A stretch of DNA of 64,000 nt from positions 3,708,294 through 3,772,293 of the forward strand of contig JADCRB010000043.1 of NCBI GenBank assembly GCA_021464245.1. Direction: 5' to 3'. Positions 22,166-43,420 of the stretch are shown piece by piece (within the stretch, counting starts at the first letter, position 1; each line of letters opens with the position of its first letter). The notes beneath the pieces are model-generated. The model was given only the letters and a program-made list of their open reading frames with translations, was not told the origin of the DNA and did not search any database. The stretch is from Carallia brachiata. Lineage: Eukaryota; Streptophyta; Magnoliopsida; Malpighiales; Rhizophoraceae. Made by a program: the position numbers and the translations under genes.

Positions 22166-22929
22166 AGGGATCAAATGGGTGTTATGTTGTTGTTTGTTGT
22201 CTGATTATGGCTTAGTTATTTTGCAAATCAGTGTCAGATATATTTCACTGATTTCAGGCACAAGTTCGTCAAAGTGCAATGCTTTTTGTCATTGGCAAGA
22301 TTTATTCGACCGGATTAAATCTTATTAACTACAATATTAATCACTAGTTGATTTGTATTCTCAAGAGAAGACTGTATTTTATTAGGTTGTATGCCCAAGT
22401 TGTGAAAGGTCGATTTGATCTTAGTTGTTGTAGATCTTTAGAACCATGTTCATTTTCTACTTTATGCAGGTATTATCAACAATTTTACATTAGTCCTATA
22501 TACATTATTGATGAATATTAATACAACGATTTTTATTAAATAAAAAATTACTGTTTTGAACATTACTGACTCATTTATATATCTTTTAGCCGTACGTTTT
22601 ACTTGAAATTATTTCTTAGTTATTAACCTCAAGAATTCAAAAGTTACCTACTTAAATGAGGTGCATACTATTGTTACCTAAATTTTTGTTCCATTCTTTT
22701 TTTTAACGAGAAAGTTCAATAGCTCGAGTTGCACAATTTGTGAGTGGGACCAAGCCATTAAAAAACATTTTTTTTCTTTTTTTTGATTTTTTTTTAAGAT
22801 TAAGTTAACACAAGTATGTTTAGAATTTAATTTTATAAAAATTAAATTAAATTAATTTTTTTAATGTCTCTGACTGAGATTTTTGCAGTGCATCTGTGCA
22901 TGGACCTAAATCTTTTTTTAAAAAAAAAT

Positions 22930-23720
22930 CACAATGCAGCTTACAGCATGAACAAGTTTTCCATTTTGCTACCGACCACACCTATAGGCCCCCTCAATGG
23001 CAATTTATGCTAGCCAATTTTGTCTCGGCCGGATAGAAGTACGCGATTGGCCTTCAGCAATGTGTTGCTAAATAGATATTTACATCATGTGCAAGCTTGC
23101 AAAATTATTAGTCATCTGGTCGTAAATGAGGTAATCTGTGTTTAACAACACTTCAATTGGTATAAAATGCTACATCTTTCAATGCAAATTTGCATCATAA
23201 CTTACATTTTACAATTATCACAATGCCATCTTTCACAATTATTTCCTCGACGAAGAAGGCAAAGTCTTTCCTGTTTACCTCAAAAGTGGTTTGGAAAAAA
23301 AATAGGATAAATAAATTAGTGACATACGGAAATATTGACTTGCCGAACTAAGACAAAAACAAAGTTAAGAGGACTTTCTTCTTTTCTTTTCTTTTTTTTT
23401 GAGTAAAAAAGTTAGAGGACTTAATTTATTGTGTAAAGATTGAAAACCAAATTAAAATTAAGATGAGAATCATGGGAGTTGGGACAAATACAAGACCAAC
23501 ACGAAGGCACTTGCATCAACTAGTAAACCCTATTCTACGTCATACCAACGCTAATTTTCTCCAAGCACGATAAGAACGCCCACAAAGTTTATAAACCAAG
23601 TTTTTCTTGGCCTCACCGAGTTCTACATCAGATTCGTATCAGCCTTGTGTAATGGTTACTAAGTAGATATTCACTTCATATGATCAACTACAAGTTTGCA
23701 AAATTATTGTAAAAATTCTT
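22930..23720. repeat. Duplicated intergenic block (copy of 20,500-21,300)
   Basis: Same spacer family as 20,500-21,300, with a T22 run at 23,746-23,767 and a short CA tract at 23,840-23,862. No gene seen. Confidence 0.5.
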
Positions 23721-24440
23721 TTGGGTAGTAAATGATGTAATATGTTTTTTTTTTTTTTTTTTTTTTTGAGAAAGATGTAATACGTCTTTAACCCTACGAT
23801 CCAGTATAGGGGCTTCCCTCCTTCCAACTCGAAAAAAAAACACACACACACGCACACACAAAAACACGCCAACAACACTTGGATCCAAAGAAAATGGTAC
23901 ATCTTCTACTAAGAAATTGCATCATAACTTGCAATTTGCATTTAAAAATGTAAAGAGTAAACATCATATTCACGTCACTCCAGACTTTGCCCAAAATTAA
24001 AGAGCTACACTGCAGGCACAGGCCAGAAAGATGAAAGACCAACACACAGACGGCTAGAAAGATTTTAAGATTTATAGCTGGCGATGTTCCAAAAATTACA
24101 GATAATCAGTACACCAAAGACCATCTTATGCTAATTTTGGGGACTTGCCGTATAAGACGAAGGAATAAACTGTTTATATGGTACACAATCTATCAGGTGG
24201 TTGCAATGGTTCCTGGCTATTAAATACAACAATTTCTATCGGCCTGGTATGGAGAAAATTTGTTGAACCACATTCTACAGCAATGGGAACACTACTACTC
24301 CATTAGGCTTCTAATCTAAGTTCAATAACAATGATCAATCCTCTGAATTTGCACCCAAAAACAATGCCTCAAAATCATTGAATGGGTTCAACAGAGAACA
24401 CAGGCAGCGGATAGACCCCTTATGATCAGCAAATGAACTC

Positions 24441-32496
<8,056 letters not shown>

Positions 32497-32540
32497 CCAG
32501 ATCACCCGCTGGCCGTTGATCTCGATCACCAGTAATATCA

Positions 32541-34235
32541 ATTACCGATCAAAATAATCTTTTTAACCGTTGATCTGGAACTTTTTTTTTAAAAAAAAAA
32601 AAGGAAAACAAAACAAGAATCCAAGAACAAGATCGCACCGCCGGCCGGCGTTTCAAGAAATGTGGGAGGAAGAAAAAAAGAGAAGAAAGAAAGAAAGAAC
32701 GCGTCAGAGTGGAGAGATGAAGAATAGAACGAGTGACTTAAAAGAATGGACTGAGAAATGTTGGAGGAGACCGAACCGTGGAAGCGACTTTTAGCCATTG
32801 GTCTCTAAAGCGACATGTCGTACGCAGTTATTAATGGCCAGAAATGAAAGTTTTTAGATTTTTGTATTGAATATTGGCGACTTATTTTCTTCAACAGAAA
32901 AGTTATAATTTCAGATGTAAGAAAGTTCGAAAAAAAAACACTTAAATACAATTAATTAAATTTAATATATAATTAATTAATTATAGTATAATTAATTATA
33001 AAAAAATTTTCTTACATTTAATTACATTTACAATCTGATCAATTATATATTAAATATAATTAATTTACATTTAAATTATTTTTTTAAACATATTTTTCTT
33101 TGTAAATATAACATTACTCTTTCTTCAATCTTCAACGTGCGTTATATTGCTCTCCAAAAAAAAAAAAAAAGGCTTGCGTCATTATTACGCGGATATTTGG
33201 TTTTTTGTTTTTGGTCATTGTCCTCCCCTTCCGGAAGCACAAGAATTAGCTCCAAGTTTTGCTTAAAAAAAAAAAATTGAATTCAATTTTATTTTTTACA
33301 TTGAAACAGTTGTCAACAAGACATTAATTAGGAGATCAGATTTTCTATCAAAGGGAAACTTGGATAATCTTAGCTATTAAAAGAGATTTTTGGCTTCGTA
33401 GGCTATAACTTAAGAAAAAAAAATATCGTACGGTTTAATTTTAAATTATAATAAAATAGTTAAATTATTCATTTAATAATATTAAATAATTTATTTATTT
33501 TCAAAATTTTAATCATATGATAATTTATATTACTTTATTAATATTTTGTTATTACCTAAATGTTGTTATATAATATTTATAAAAAAAAAAGGTTATAACA
33601 TTATAAATAATTTCAGATTTCCTTTAACCAAAATGAACTGTTTTTCTTGGAAGAAAATAGTAAAATTTGTCACGAACAGATTAAATGCTTTACATCTAAT
33701 TTTTCACAATCAAAAACTCTTTCATGTACTTCAGGAAAAAATGAATTTGAGAATTAATCACTATTTGGAGGTTTAATCATGGGATTTGGCTTCCGCATCA
33801 ACGTACAGTGAATGGTCTTAAACTAAAGAAAAGTGTGGAGGACACAGCTTATAACGTTTATTCTTAATTCAAAAAAATAAAAAAAACATTATAAATATAT
33901 TAATTATTATACTCATAAATTGAAACTGAGTTTTAGTTTGTTACTATCCTCATTTTTTTTTATTTTTTGTTGTCTGAACAAACAACAAAAGTATAAAATT
34001 TAAAACTAATAAAAAAATAACAAAAAAAACAGCAATTAAATATATATATATTTTATCTTAACCGGATATCTACTTTCGATCATGATAACTAATCTCCCTT
34101 ATTGATTTGCAGGCACTTCCAATATGTGGACAGCTGGTCCAAGACAACAATTAAATATTGACCCATGCCTAGGCCCCAGAGTTTTTGGACTGACATAATT
34201 CGCCCATAAAAGACAACAAGGCCAAGTTTTCACAC
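32541..34235. other. Intergenic region between MNS-C and eL42
   Basis: It holds the 5' flank of MNS-C (32,500-32,800) and long AT-rich tracts. Bases 32,935-33,105 form an imperfect palindrome built of 'ataattaattaattat'-type words, possibly a decayed MITE. No coding sequence recognised; the open frame at 33,546-33,776 has no domain. Confidence 0.5.
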
Positions 34236-34244
34236 TTTCGTTTA

Positions 34245-34345
34245 GCATTAGCCCAGTCGAGGCCTCTCAAAACTGGATTCGAAATCCAATCAAAGCCCAT
34301 GACCAAAGCAGCCAACCGCGCAGCCCTAAACGAAAAACCCTAACG
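34245..34345 (+). promoter_or_regulatory. Site II / telo-box promoter of eL42 gene
   Basis: A telo-box AAACCCTAA lies at 34335-34343, about 120 bp before the ATG. AGCCCA motifs (site II, TGGGCT on the other strand) lie near 34,249 and 34,286. This pairing is characteristic of plant ribosomal-protein and cell-proliferation genes. Confidence 0.65.
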
Positions 34346-34461
34346 CCAGCGCAAAGCGCCTACCATAAAACCCAACTCATTTCCTGCCGCTGCGTTTCTT
34401 TCCACGGCTCGTCTTCTTCGTGCCGAAGCACAGCTCTCTCTCTCAAACTTTGTCGTCAATA

Positions 34462-35352
<891 letters not shown>

Positions 35353-35355
<3 letters not shown>

Positions 35356-35832
35356 ATGTCTCCTTGTGGTCTTCTGTTTTTAACTTGCATAATTCTGTTT
35401 GAGAAATCCTGCAGCTAGAATGCAGTGATTTGATTTTGTTTCATTTGTCTCAAGTCTCAATGACCATCCTAGACCATCACATAAGATTATTCAGTTAATG
35501 CTTTCTGTCAGTGGTAAGTTTTTTCCAATATGATAGCACTGTTGAGATGGTCCTTCTATCTTAGCATCAAAAAGAAAAGTGAAATGTTCCTTTCTATCAT
35601 AAAAGATATTATTCAGAATTATTTGTTTTAAGTTCATCTAATTGCATGATGCAGTTAAGAGCTTCCTGCTTTTGTTATGACTCTGGCATTTTCTACCGTC
35701 GTGAAAATAGATAAATCTATGTGTTCAAGATTTCCAATGATAGTTATCTTGTGTGGGCTATTGGCTTCCGTTCGTGGGATGTCTAAAGCCCCAAAATATA
35801 TCACATGTTACTCTACCAAAAAATTGCTAGTA
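35353..35832 (+). repeat. eL42 3'-region repeat, unit 1
   Basis: Begins at the eL42 stop codon and matches unit 2 (from 35,979) nearly base for base over about 480 bp. It contains the empty site TCTATGTGTT (35716-35725) where unit 2 carries an insertion. Confidence 0.85.
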
Positions 35833-35837
35833 TAACC

Positions 35838-35978
35838 ACCGAAAGTTGTGGTCTAGTGGTTGAGGCGTTGAACATTGTTAGGTCAGGTCTCGGATTCGAA
35901 TGCTTACTGAGGCAATCAGTAGGGCTAAATCTACGTCGAATTCTGAGGCGAGCCATGACGTAACTATCTGAAGTGTTT
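35838..35978 (+). mobile_element. tRNA-derived SINE between the two eL42 3' repeats
   Basis: 'gtggtctagtggttgaggcg' fits a pol III A box region and 'ctcggattcgaatgc' a B box about 45 bp later; the tail part 'ggcgagccatgacgtaac' follows, ending at the start of unit 2. It is positioned exactly at the junction of the tandem duplication. Confidence 0.6.
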
Positions 35979-37020
35979 TTAAATGTCTACTTGTGGTCTT
36001 GTGTTTTTAACTTTCATAATTCTGTTTGAGAAACCCTGCAGCTAGAACGCAGTGATTTGATTTTGTTTCGTTTGTCTCAAGTCTCAATGACCATCCTAGA
36101 CCATCACATAAGATTATTCAGTTAATGCTTTCTGTCATTGGTAAGTTTTTTCCAATATGATAGCACTGTTGAGATGGTCCTTCTATCTTAGCATCAAAAA
36201 GAAAAGTGAAATGTTCCTTTCTATCATAAAAGATATTATTCAGAATTATTTGTTTTAAGTTCATCTGATTGCATGATGCAGTGAAGAGCTTCCTGCTTTT
36301 GTTATGACTCTGGCATTTTCTACTATCATGAATAGATAAATCTATCTGTTGGGTTAAATGCATTTAACTCCTCTGTGGTGGTTTGTTTGTTTTGCATTTT
36401 ATCTCATGTGGTTTCAATTTATGCACTAAACCCCCTTGTATTTTTCAATTTTGGCAATTGACCCTTGTGTTTTTCAATTTTGGCAATTGACCCTCCTGAC
36501 AATGATTTATTAAATCAATTAACAGAAATTAGTTAAAATTACATTATTTTGTAATTTTTTTTTTCTACCAAAAATATATCATTTATTTCTTAAATTAAAT
36601 TTTGGTATGTACTTTAACTGCACCCCACATTATGTACTTCACAGGTTTTGTTATTTTAATTGAACTGCACATATTGGTATAGAGATATTTAAGACAGTAT
36701 TCATAATTAATTTTTACGTGAAATATAATGAAATTTTTATAATCATAAAACAACATAATTGTAGTCAATTTTTATTAACTAATTTAATAAGTTACTGTTA
36801 GGGAGTTAATTGTCAAAATTAAAAACTATAAAAGGATTTATTGCTTAAATTGAAACTACAAGAAAGTAAAACAATTAAATTGTAGGAGATTAAATGCATT
36901 TAATTTCTATATGTTCAAGATTTCCAATGATAGTTATCTTGTGTGGGCTATTGGCTTGCGTTCGTGAGATGTCTAAAGCCCCAAAATATATCACATGTTA
37001 CTCAACCAAAAAAATTGCTG
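35979..37020 (+). repeat. eL42 3'-region repeat, unit 2, interrupted
   Basis: Second copy of the eL42 3' region, split by a 555 bp inverted-repeat element at 36351-36905. A third, shorter degenerate echo of its end ('cgtccgtggggtgtctaaagc') occurs near 37,071. Confidence 0.85.
36351..36905. mobile_element. MITE (Mutator-like) in repeat unit 2, with 10 bp target duplication
   Basis: Terminal inverted repeats: left 'gttaaatgcatttaactcc', right 'ggagattaaatgcatttaat'. Target duplication TCTATCTGTT (36341-36350) and TCTATATGTT (36906-36915); the sister repeat shows the unfilled TCTATGTGTT. No coding capacity. The 10 bp duplication suggests Mutator-like mobilisation. Confidence 0.8.
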
Positions 37021-37029
37021 GTACATGTA

Positions 37030-40000
37030 TAATTATAATACGAGCTTTTATTTAACTCTCTGATTGCTAGCGTCCGTGGGGTGTCTAAAGCTCAAAATTT
37101 ACGGCTTGTATATAAGATTGGGTTTGCTGCAAATGAGCCCACAAATGACAATCGATGTGTGAGGCTTAGGTTTTTCTCCGTTGGACCCAAACCAATTGCA
37201 CATTCGTTTTTTCGTTTATTTTCTCTATTTGACTTTAGTCGTTAGGTGGGGAAAGATGTTTGTCTAAGTCCACCTGCCACCTTATAAATGGATGCTTTGC
37301 ACTTCACTACTACATAATGTAGGAGGTTGAAGGAGGTAATGAGATTAAATCTCATGAGTTCCATTCTCCTTCAAGATCATAAGCTTGGTGAGTCACCTCA
37401 AGTAGTCAAGCAGTGACCACATTCTTTGTTTGTCCGCTGATTACTTTGTTAATGAACGAAATTAATTTCCATTTATTATTCTTTTTGGTCCTACTTCGAT
37501 TTATTATTTTTATAGCAGAAGAAGTCAGTGCTATATAATTTATACGCTTGATGGGCCCTTATAAGCTTTATCTATATGCTTATTTAACTACTAACAATTT
37601 ATAAATAAATGAACTGAAGACCCTACAATTATTGAGGTAATTAGTTCTAATAACCTTCGATTAAAAAATTATAGTACGAATTTTAGATCTATTTTTCGTT
37701 ATTTTTATTTTTCAACCGTTTTACTATCAACTCTAAATAAAAAAAAAATAACTTTTAATATTTAAAAAAAATTATAATTTTTATAACTACCTATTATTTT
37801 TTCTTCTAAATTTAATTATTCCAATGATATATCTCTTATGCCGAATAAGATTTTTATTCGCGAAATGCTATCAATCAATCAAGTCTGTGAAACCTGGAAA
37901 AAGATTGTGCGGCTACCATGGCTCACATTTTGATTTCTAATCATGACTATCGCAGGTTGGGCAGGTCCCACGTAAAATATATACTAAGTTTCTAACCCAC
38001 GCCAACCTTATGATAATGATTTTATGAAACTTGGCAACCACTGCTTTATTAATATCTATAAAGTACGACGCAACTGCGTGGTCTCGCCGTAACTTGCCAG
38101 CCCTAGTATTCTCGACTCTTCTTGCTCCGTGCGATTTTCTGTTCCAATTTCTGTAGTTCTGATAATTGACGCGTGTAGCATCTCTATTCCGTTGATCGGA
38201 CGCGTGGCTGCGAAGTGAAATTGAATTTGTTTATCCATCGGTCTGAGTATTGCCAGGTCGTCACAATGTTTTGAGGGTCCAAACTTAATACTGTATCTGC
38301 ATTGAAATAAAATGTGTAAAAAAGAAAGAAATAAAAAAAAAACTTATGAAAAAATAAAGTTATTTAGATAAATAGAGAAAATTGTAAGAAAAAATGATGA
38401 GAAAGAAAAATAAATAATAATTTGTGAAAGAAAAAAGTTGTGAAAAAAATAAATTATTTGGATTAATGTAAAAAGTTATAAGAAAAAATATTTTAAAAAA
38501 ATAATTTGTAAGAAAAAATGATGAAAAAAATAAGTTATCAATATACATTAAAAATCTCTTTTTTCTTGTTGTTTTGGTTAAAAAGATCTATTTTTCTTTA
38601 GTTATAAAAGCGACTGATAAGTCATAGAAAAAGAATAAAATTATTAAAAATTCAACGCATACATAAGATTTCAACCTATAAATAAATTAAATAAAATAAT
38701 AATAAAATAATAAAAGATATATATTTAAATTAAAAAATTAATAAAATATTAAATATTAATAAATAAATTATATAAATATTTTACTTTTATTTAAAATTAA
38801 ACTACAATGAAACTCATAAATTAATTAGAGATTAAAACAAGTACGAAACTACAAAGAGAATTAAGGAATCTACGACACTTGTAGTCATGTTAGAGGAAAC
38901 ATGGGATGGAAGGATTCTAAGTGATGAAGACGTGGACAATTTCCGACACGTGTTGGTCTCAACTTCTCTCTTTTGAAATTCCTGGTGGAAAATTAGGGAT
39001 GTGGATGTGGATGTGGTTTGCGTAGGTTAGGGTGGGGACCCAAATCACGTCACAACGAAGCAAAGCAGAAGATATTTCTGCCGCTCCCAACCAGCCACAC
39101 ACACAAGTTAAAAATATTGATCGTCCACATCTTTCAAATTGAGGCCCTCTCATTCTCTCTAAATTCGTTTCTACTTAAAAACTTATGTTATGTTTGTTAT
39201 GTAAAAGAAAATTAAGAAAGAAAAAAATATATAATTATTATTTTTTATTTTTTTATTTTTTTTATTTTCTACACCACTTCAAATAATTTTATTTTTTTCA
39301 CTTTTTCTCTCACAAATTACTATTCATATTTTCTTTCACCATAATTTTTTTTTCTCATATTTTTTTACCACTCTAAATAACTTTATTTTCTCTATATTTT
39401 TTCTCTCACAAATTATTATTTACCTTTTTTTTCACCTACTTTTTTTCTCTCAACTTTTTCTACTACTTCAAATAATTTTTTTTTTCACTTTCCTTCTCTT
39501 TCTCCTCTTTCCTTCTTTTCCCTCATTTCTTCGCTTAATGGCATCATCAAATTTGTAAAATGCATTTAAAAATGTAGGAAATTAAATAATCATATAACAT
39601 ATATAGTTACTGACTCGAGATGAAAGCTTAACAGCGATTCAGTGTTTTTTTTTTTATATTAATTCAAATTCAATTCTTCTTACTATTATTGCTCATTTCT
39701 AAATAAAAAAGAATTTATGTCAAGATGTGATATTCAATTATAGATTTGTTAACATAAAAAAATGAATGTGAATGAAGTACATTCAAACTTAATAATGCTT
39801 GGATAAAGAATTTTTCTTATGAAGAAATTAAATCAAGATGTTAGTTTATAAATATGATTACCTATACTGAAGATGCACTTTTTCTTAGAGTTTAAAATCT
39901 TTATATATAATTTTTGGATAATGGAAGTTAGAATAGTATTTGGGTTTGAATCGAAAACAATTTTAATTTCAAATTTGGCTGTAAATATATATATATTTTT

Positions 40001-40285
40001 TTAAAAAGACAGACGCAGAAAAAAAAAAAAAAGAAAAAAAAGTAGAAAAGGATATCTTTGAGTTGTTTGGGGAAACGAGGTTTTTAATATGTGGACAAAA
40101 TAGACGCATAATTTTTTGATACAATAAAAAATTTCGTCTGCCTCGCATAATGGAGCCTTAAATAGGATATGTTTATCTTATGCACATGATATTTTTTATA
40201 AAATAAATAAATAGTACCTATAGGACCCACGTTTGTAAGGGAGACCCATCTCCCTATTTTTGTCCCAGGCCATGGACGCAGAGAG
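37030..40285. other. AT-rich intergenic region with opposed repeats
   Basis: No gene recognised. Two related AT-rich blocks lie in opposite orientation: 38,290-38,560 ('ataataatttgtgaaag' type) and 39,230-39,490 ('cacaaattattattta' type), about 0.7 kb apart. The interval between holds unremarkable sequence. Two short open frames (38,056 and 38,959, minus) show no domain. Confidence 0.5.
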
Positions 40286-40288
40286 CAG

Positions 40289-40298
40289 TATAATATAA
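40289..40298 (+). promoter_or_regulatory. Probable TATA box of the B-box gene
   Basis: 'tataatataa' about 390 bp before the chosen ATG, followed by a C/T-rich leader typical of plant 5' untranslated regions. Confidence 0.4.
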
Positions 40299-40687
40299 AC
40301 CAGCCACCTGTCTAATGGCTCTCCCTTCTCCTCCACCGAGTGTTTTCCCCACAAATCACAGCCACAGCCACCTCTCAACTTCTGACTATTCGCTTATCGC
40401 CACCGCCACAACCACCGCCTCTCTTTTCCGCAAATCGCGGATTTCAAAGGCGCCGCCCCCGATCTCCCTCTCCGTCCGCCCTTCTCGCCCCAAACATCTC
40501 TCTCCTTTCTCTCCTCAAATCTCTCTCTCTCTCCGTATCTCTTTCATTGTATCCATTGGCATCCTTTTGAACCATAAAATCTTATGGCTTTCCTTTGATC
40601 TCTCTTCTTTTCTTTCTTCCCTTGAGAATTTTAACCATTTCTTTTCTTCTCCACTCGTTCTATCTTAATAATAGGAAGCAAAAAAAA

Positions 40688-41485
40688 ATGAATAGTAGAG
40701 TTAGGGTTTGTGAGCTCTGCAACGAAGAAGCGGCTCTCTATTGCAGTTCAGACGCTGCGTTTCTCTGCTTTGACTGCGACTCAAATGTTCACAATGCCAA
40801 CTTCCTCGTCGCTCGCCATGTTCGCCGCTTGATCTGCCGCAGTTGCTCTTCTCCCACCGCAAATGCCTTTTCCGGCACTCGATCTCCGTCTCTACGGCGA
40901 CTCACTTGCTGTTTCTGCTCGTCCGTAGATGCTTCCGCCGTGCAGCTTGACACGATCTCCTGCTCTTCCTCCTCGTCTTCTACTCTATCGTTGGCTCGCA
41001 TGTCAAGCACTGAATCGCAGCCTTCTGCGCCGAAAACCGGTTCTTGCGGTTCAACCTCGGAGGTCACCGCAGGAAATAAGTATATTCCGAGGAGATTTTC
41101 AGGAAAGGTGAAGAAATCGATGAACAAAAGTGCGGGAGCGCCGCGGCTGCCGGAGGCGAAAACGGAGGATATTTTCGAGAATTGGTGTAAAAAGCTGGGG
41201 CTAAACAGTAATTTAGTGCTTCCAGGTGCGGCCCACGCGGCGGGCCTGTGCGCGGGGCGGTTAGGGAAGATGTTGCCGTTACGTGTCAGCCTGGCAGCGT
41301 CGTTTTGGTTTGGGGTGAGATTGTGTGGGATCAAATCAATGTCAACGTGGCAGAATCTACGGAGGCTGGAAGAGATCTCGGGCGTGCCGGCCAAATTGAT
41401 CGCGGCCGTTGAATTAAAGCTCCAACGAGCTCTAAGAGCCGGGAGATTGCAGCAGGACACGAAAGAGGGATGGGCGGAGTCCTGA
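40688..41485 (+). CDS. BBX32: BBX32-like single B-box zinc finger protein
   Basis: Intronless, 265 residues. One B-box at residues 8-44 with ligands C8, C11, C19, C27, C30, H35 and H44 (CELC ... CFDC ... H ... H). No second B-box and no CCT domain. A Ser-rich linker is followed by a C-terminal block with WCKKLGLN, FWFGVRLCG, TWQNLRRLEEISGVP and a closing GWAES, matching the arrangement of Arabidopsis BBX32, a cofactor that binds BBX21 and dampens HY5-dependent light responses. The ATG at 40688 starts MNSRVRVCELC, like the family. The frame runs open upstream to 40595, but that part is hydrophobic leader without conservation. The coding part is much GC-richer than its surroundings. The leader carries several upstream ATGs (40315, 40340), which could damp translation if transcribed. 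Confidence 0.9.
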   Translation: MNSRVRVCELCNEEAALYCSSDAAFLCFDCDSNVHNANFLVARHVRRLICRSCSSPTANAFSGTRSPSLRRLTCCFCSSVDASAVQLDTISCSSSSSSTLSLARMSSTESQPSAPKTGSCGSTSEVTAGNKYIPRRFSGKVKKSMNKSAGAPRLPEAKTEDIFENWCKKLGLNSNLVLPGAAHAAGLCAGRLGKMLPLRVSLAASFWFGVRLCGIKSMSTWQNLRRLEEISGVPAKLIAAVELKLQRALRAGRLQQDTKEGWAES

Positions 41486-42459
41486 GTGCTGATCCTGATA
41501 CGCCACCGTTTCAATGGCCCCACACGTGTGGTTGGATTAATGAGGAATGAGGAGGCTTACCGTACAGCTTACTTCGTAGCTCCTCTTACACTTAATCTTA
41601 GGTTAGTTTTTGTAATTTTGTAATTTATAAGACTTACGTGTGCTCAGAGAAATATGTTTTTAAAAGTATATCATAGCAAAAATCATGGCAAATCTACTTA
41701 ATGATGCATTTTTGTATGAGTGCAATTGATGTACAAGATGTTGTGGTTATATTTTATTTATAATTAACCGGTTAGTGTAGTCTAAATAGTTATCGATATT
41801 TTATCTAAATAAATAAAATGTGATGGGTTTAAATCTCATCTCATATAAATTTTCATTCTTTACCACATGACGCTCGATTCCATTCACCGCCCCGATTTTG
41901 GGGTCTCGTACTACATGATGCCCACCAGAAAAATCGTTAAATATTTCGGCTCAGATAAGCCTGCATATGTTTGCTTGCTGGTAGGCAGAAACTTTATGAT
42001 CTGAGATATCTTCCAAGTGCTTTAGAAGTAACGGGACAGAATATCTGAATGTGACTCGTCCAAATCCGGCAATTTGTTTGCTGCTGACGTCGTGAAAAAC
42101 TGAAGTTTATCACTTTATCTTTTCATATTTCTTTGACATGAAAACTGGGACCTGCTTGATTTTAATTAAATTTCTGGCGGTCTTAGGAATTGTTTTCATT
42201 TTGTTTTTACAATTTACATCAGCGCTATAAGTCAATGAATTGGAGACTTGGAGTGATATTTCTGATACAACGACTCTTGATTGTATTGGAATTACACGCG
42301 ACATCAACCGGAAGAGGGCATTCCATATTCGTAGTTGCCGACAAGAAAGAGTATAAGTGTAGCAGTAAGTTTATTGTAGTCTAATTTAGAAGTCACAAAT
42401 AAAAATAAAAGTACGTATATTTAACTACACTTTAAAGGTTACGATATAAGAGTTTTTTT
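41486..42459. other. BBX gene 3' region and spacer, possible SINE
   Basis: 41,765-41,880 has 'ccggttagtgtagtctaaat' and 'tgatgggtttaaatctcatc', in the order and spacing of a SINE A and B box, but decayed. Otherwise no gene seen. Confidence 0.35.
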
Positions 42460-43420
42460 GTATTAGGAGGCCTTTTTTTAGTTGTAAGTGGAATCTAATA
42501 GTTAAAAAATCAGTCATGAATGGTTAGTTTAGAGTGGTTTAACTAAAGTATTAAAAATAAAAAGACTAAAAAGTAAATGTCTGGATTCCCATCTAAACTC
42601 AATCTTCTGTTTTTTGATGGACAATAATTTGATGCACTAATCGTTTGATCTCATTACTTTAATGAAAAAACTCCTGTTTAACCTGAAACTTCTTGAGTTT
42701 CTTGTATTAGGAGGCTTTTTTTTAGTTGTAAGTGGAATCTAATAATTAAAATATCAGTTATGAATGGTTAGCTTAGAGTGGTTTAATTAAGGTATTAAAA
42801 ATAGAAAGGCTAAAAAACAAATGTCTAGATTGCCATCTAAACTCAATCTTCTGTTTTTTGATGGACAATAATTTGATGCACTAATCGTTTGATCTCATTA
42901 CTTTAATGAAAAAACTCTCGTTTAACCTAAAACTTCTTGAGTTTCTTGTATTAGGAGGCCTTTTTTTAGTTGTAAGTGGAATCTAATAGTTAAAATATCA
43001 GTTATGAATGGTTAGCTTAGAATGGTTTAACTAAGGTATTAAAAATAGAAAGGCTAAAAAGCAAATGTCTGGATTCCCATCTAAACTCAATCTTCTGTTT
43101 TTTTATGGACAATAATTTGATGCACTAATCGTTTGATCTCATTACTTTAATGAAAAAACTTCCGTTTAACCTGAAACTTCTTGAGTTTCTTGTATTAGGA
43201 AGCCTTTTTTTAGTTGTAAGTGGAATCTAATAGTTAAAATATCGGTTATGAATGGTTAGTTTAGAGTGGTTTAATTAAAGTATTAAAAATAGAAAGGCTA
43301 AAAAGTAAATTCCCATCTAAACTCAATCTTCCATTTTTTGATGAATAATAATTTGATACACTAATCATTTAATCTCATTACTTTAATGAAAAAACTCCCG
43401 TTTAACCTGAAATTTCTTCA
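42460..43420 (+). repeat. Tandem array, 244 bp unit, four copies
   Basis: Units begin 'gtattaggaggcc' at 42460, 42704, 42948 and 43192, an exact 244 bp period. Each has 'ttagttgtaagtggaatcta', 'tctaaactcaatcttc' and 'tttaatgaaaaaactc'. Copies are highly similar; the last carries a ~10 bp deletion and more changes. No open frame is conserved across copies, so it is satellite-like. Confidence 0.9.

Noticed and set aside
40789..41523. 244-codon minus-strand frame
   Set aside because: Antisense shadow of the GC-rich BBX32-like gene; no domain and atypical composition.
42460..43420. CRISPR-like regular spacing
   Set aside because: Units are 244 bp and contiguous, with no unique spacers; plant nuclear DNA.
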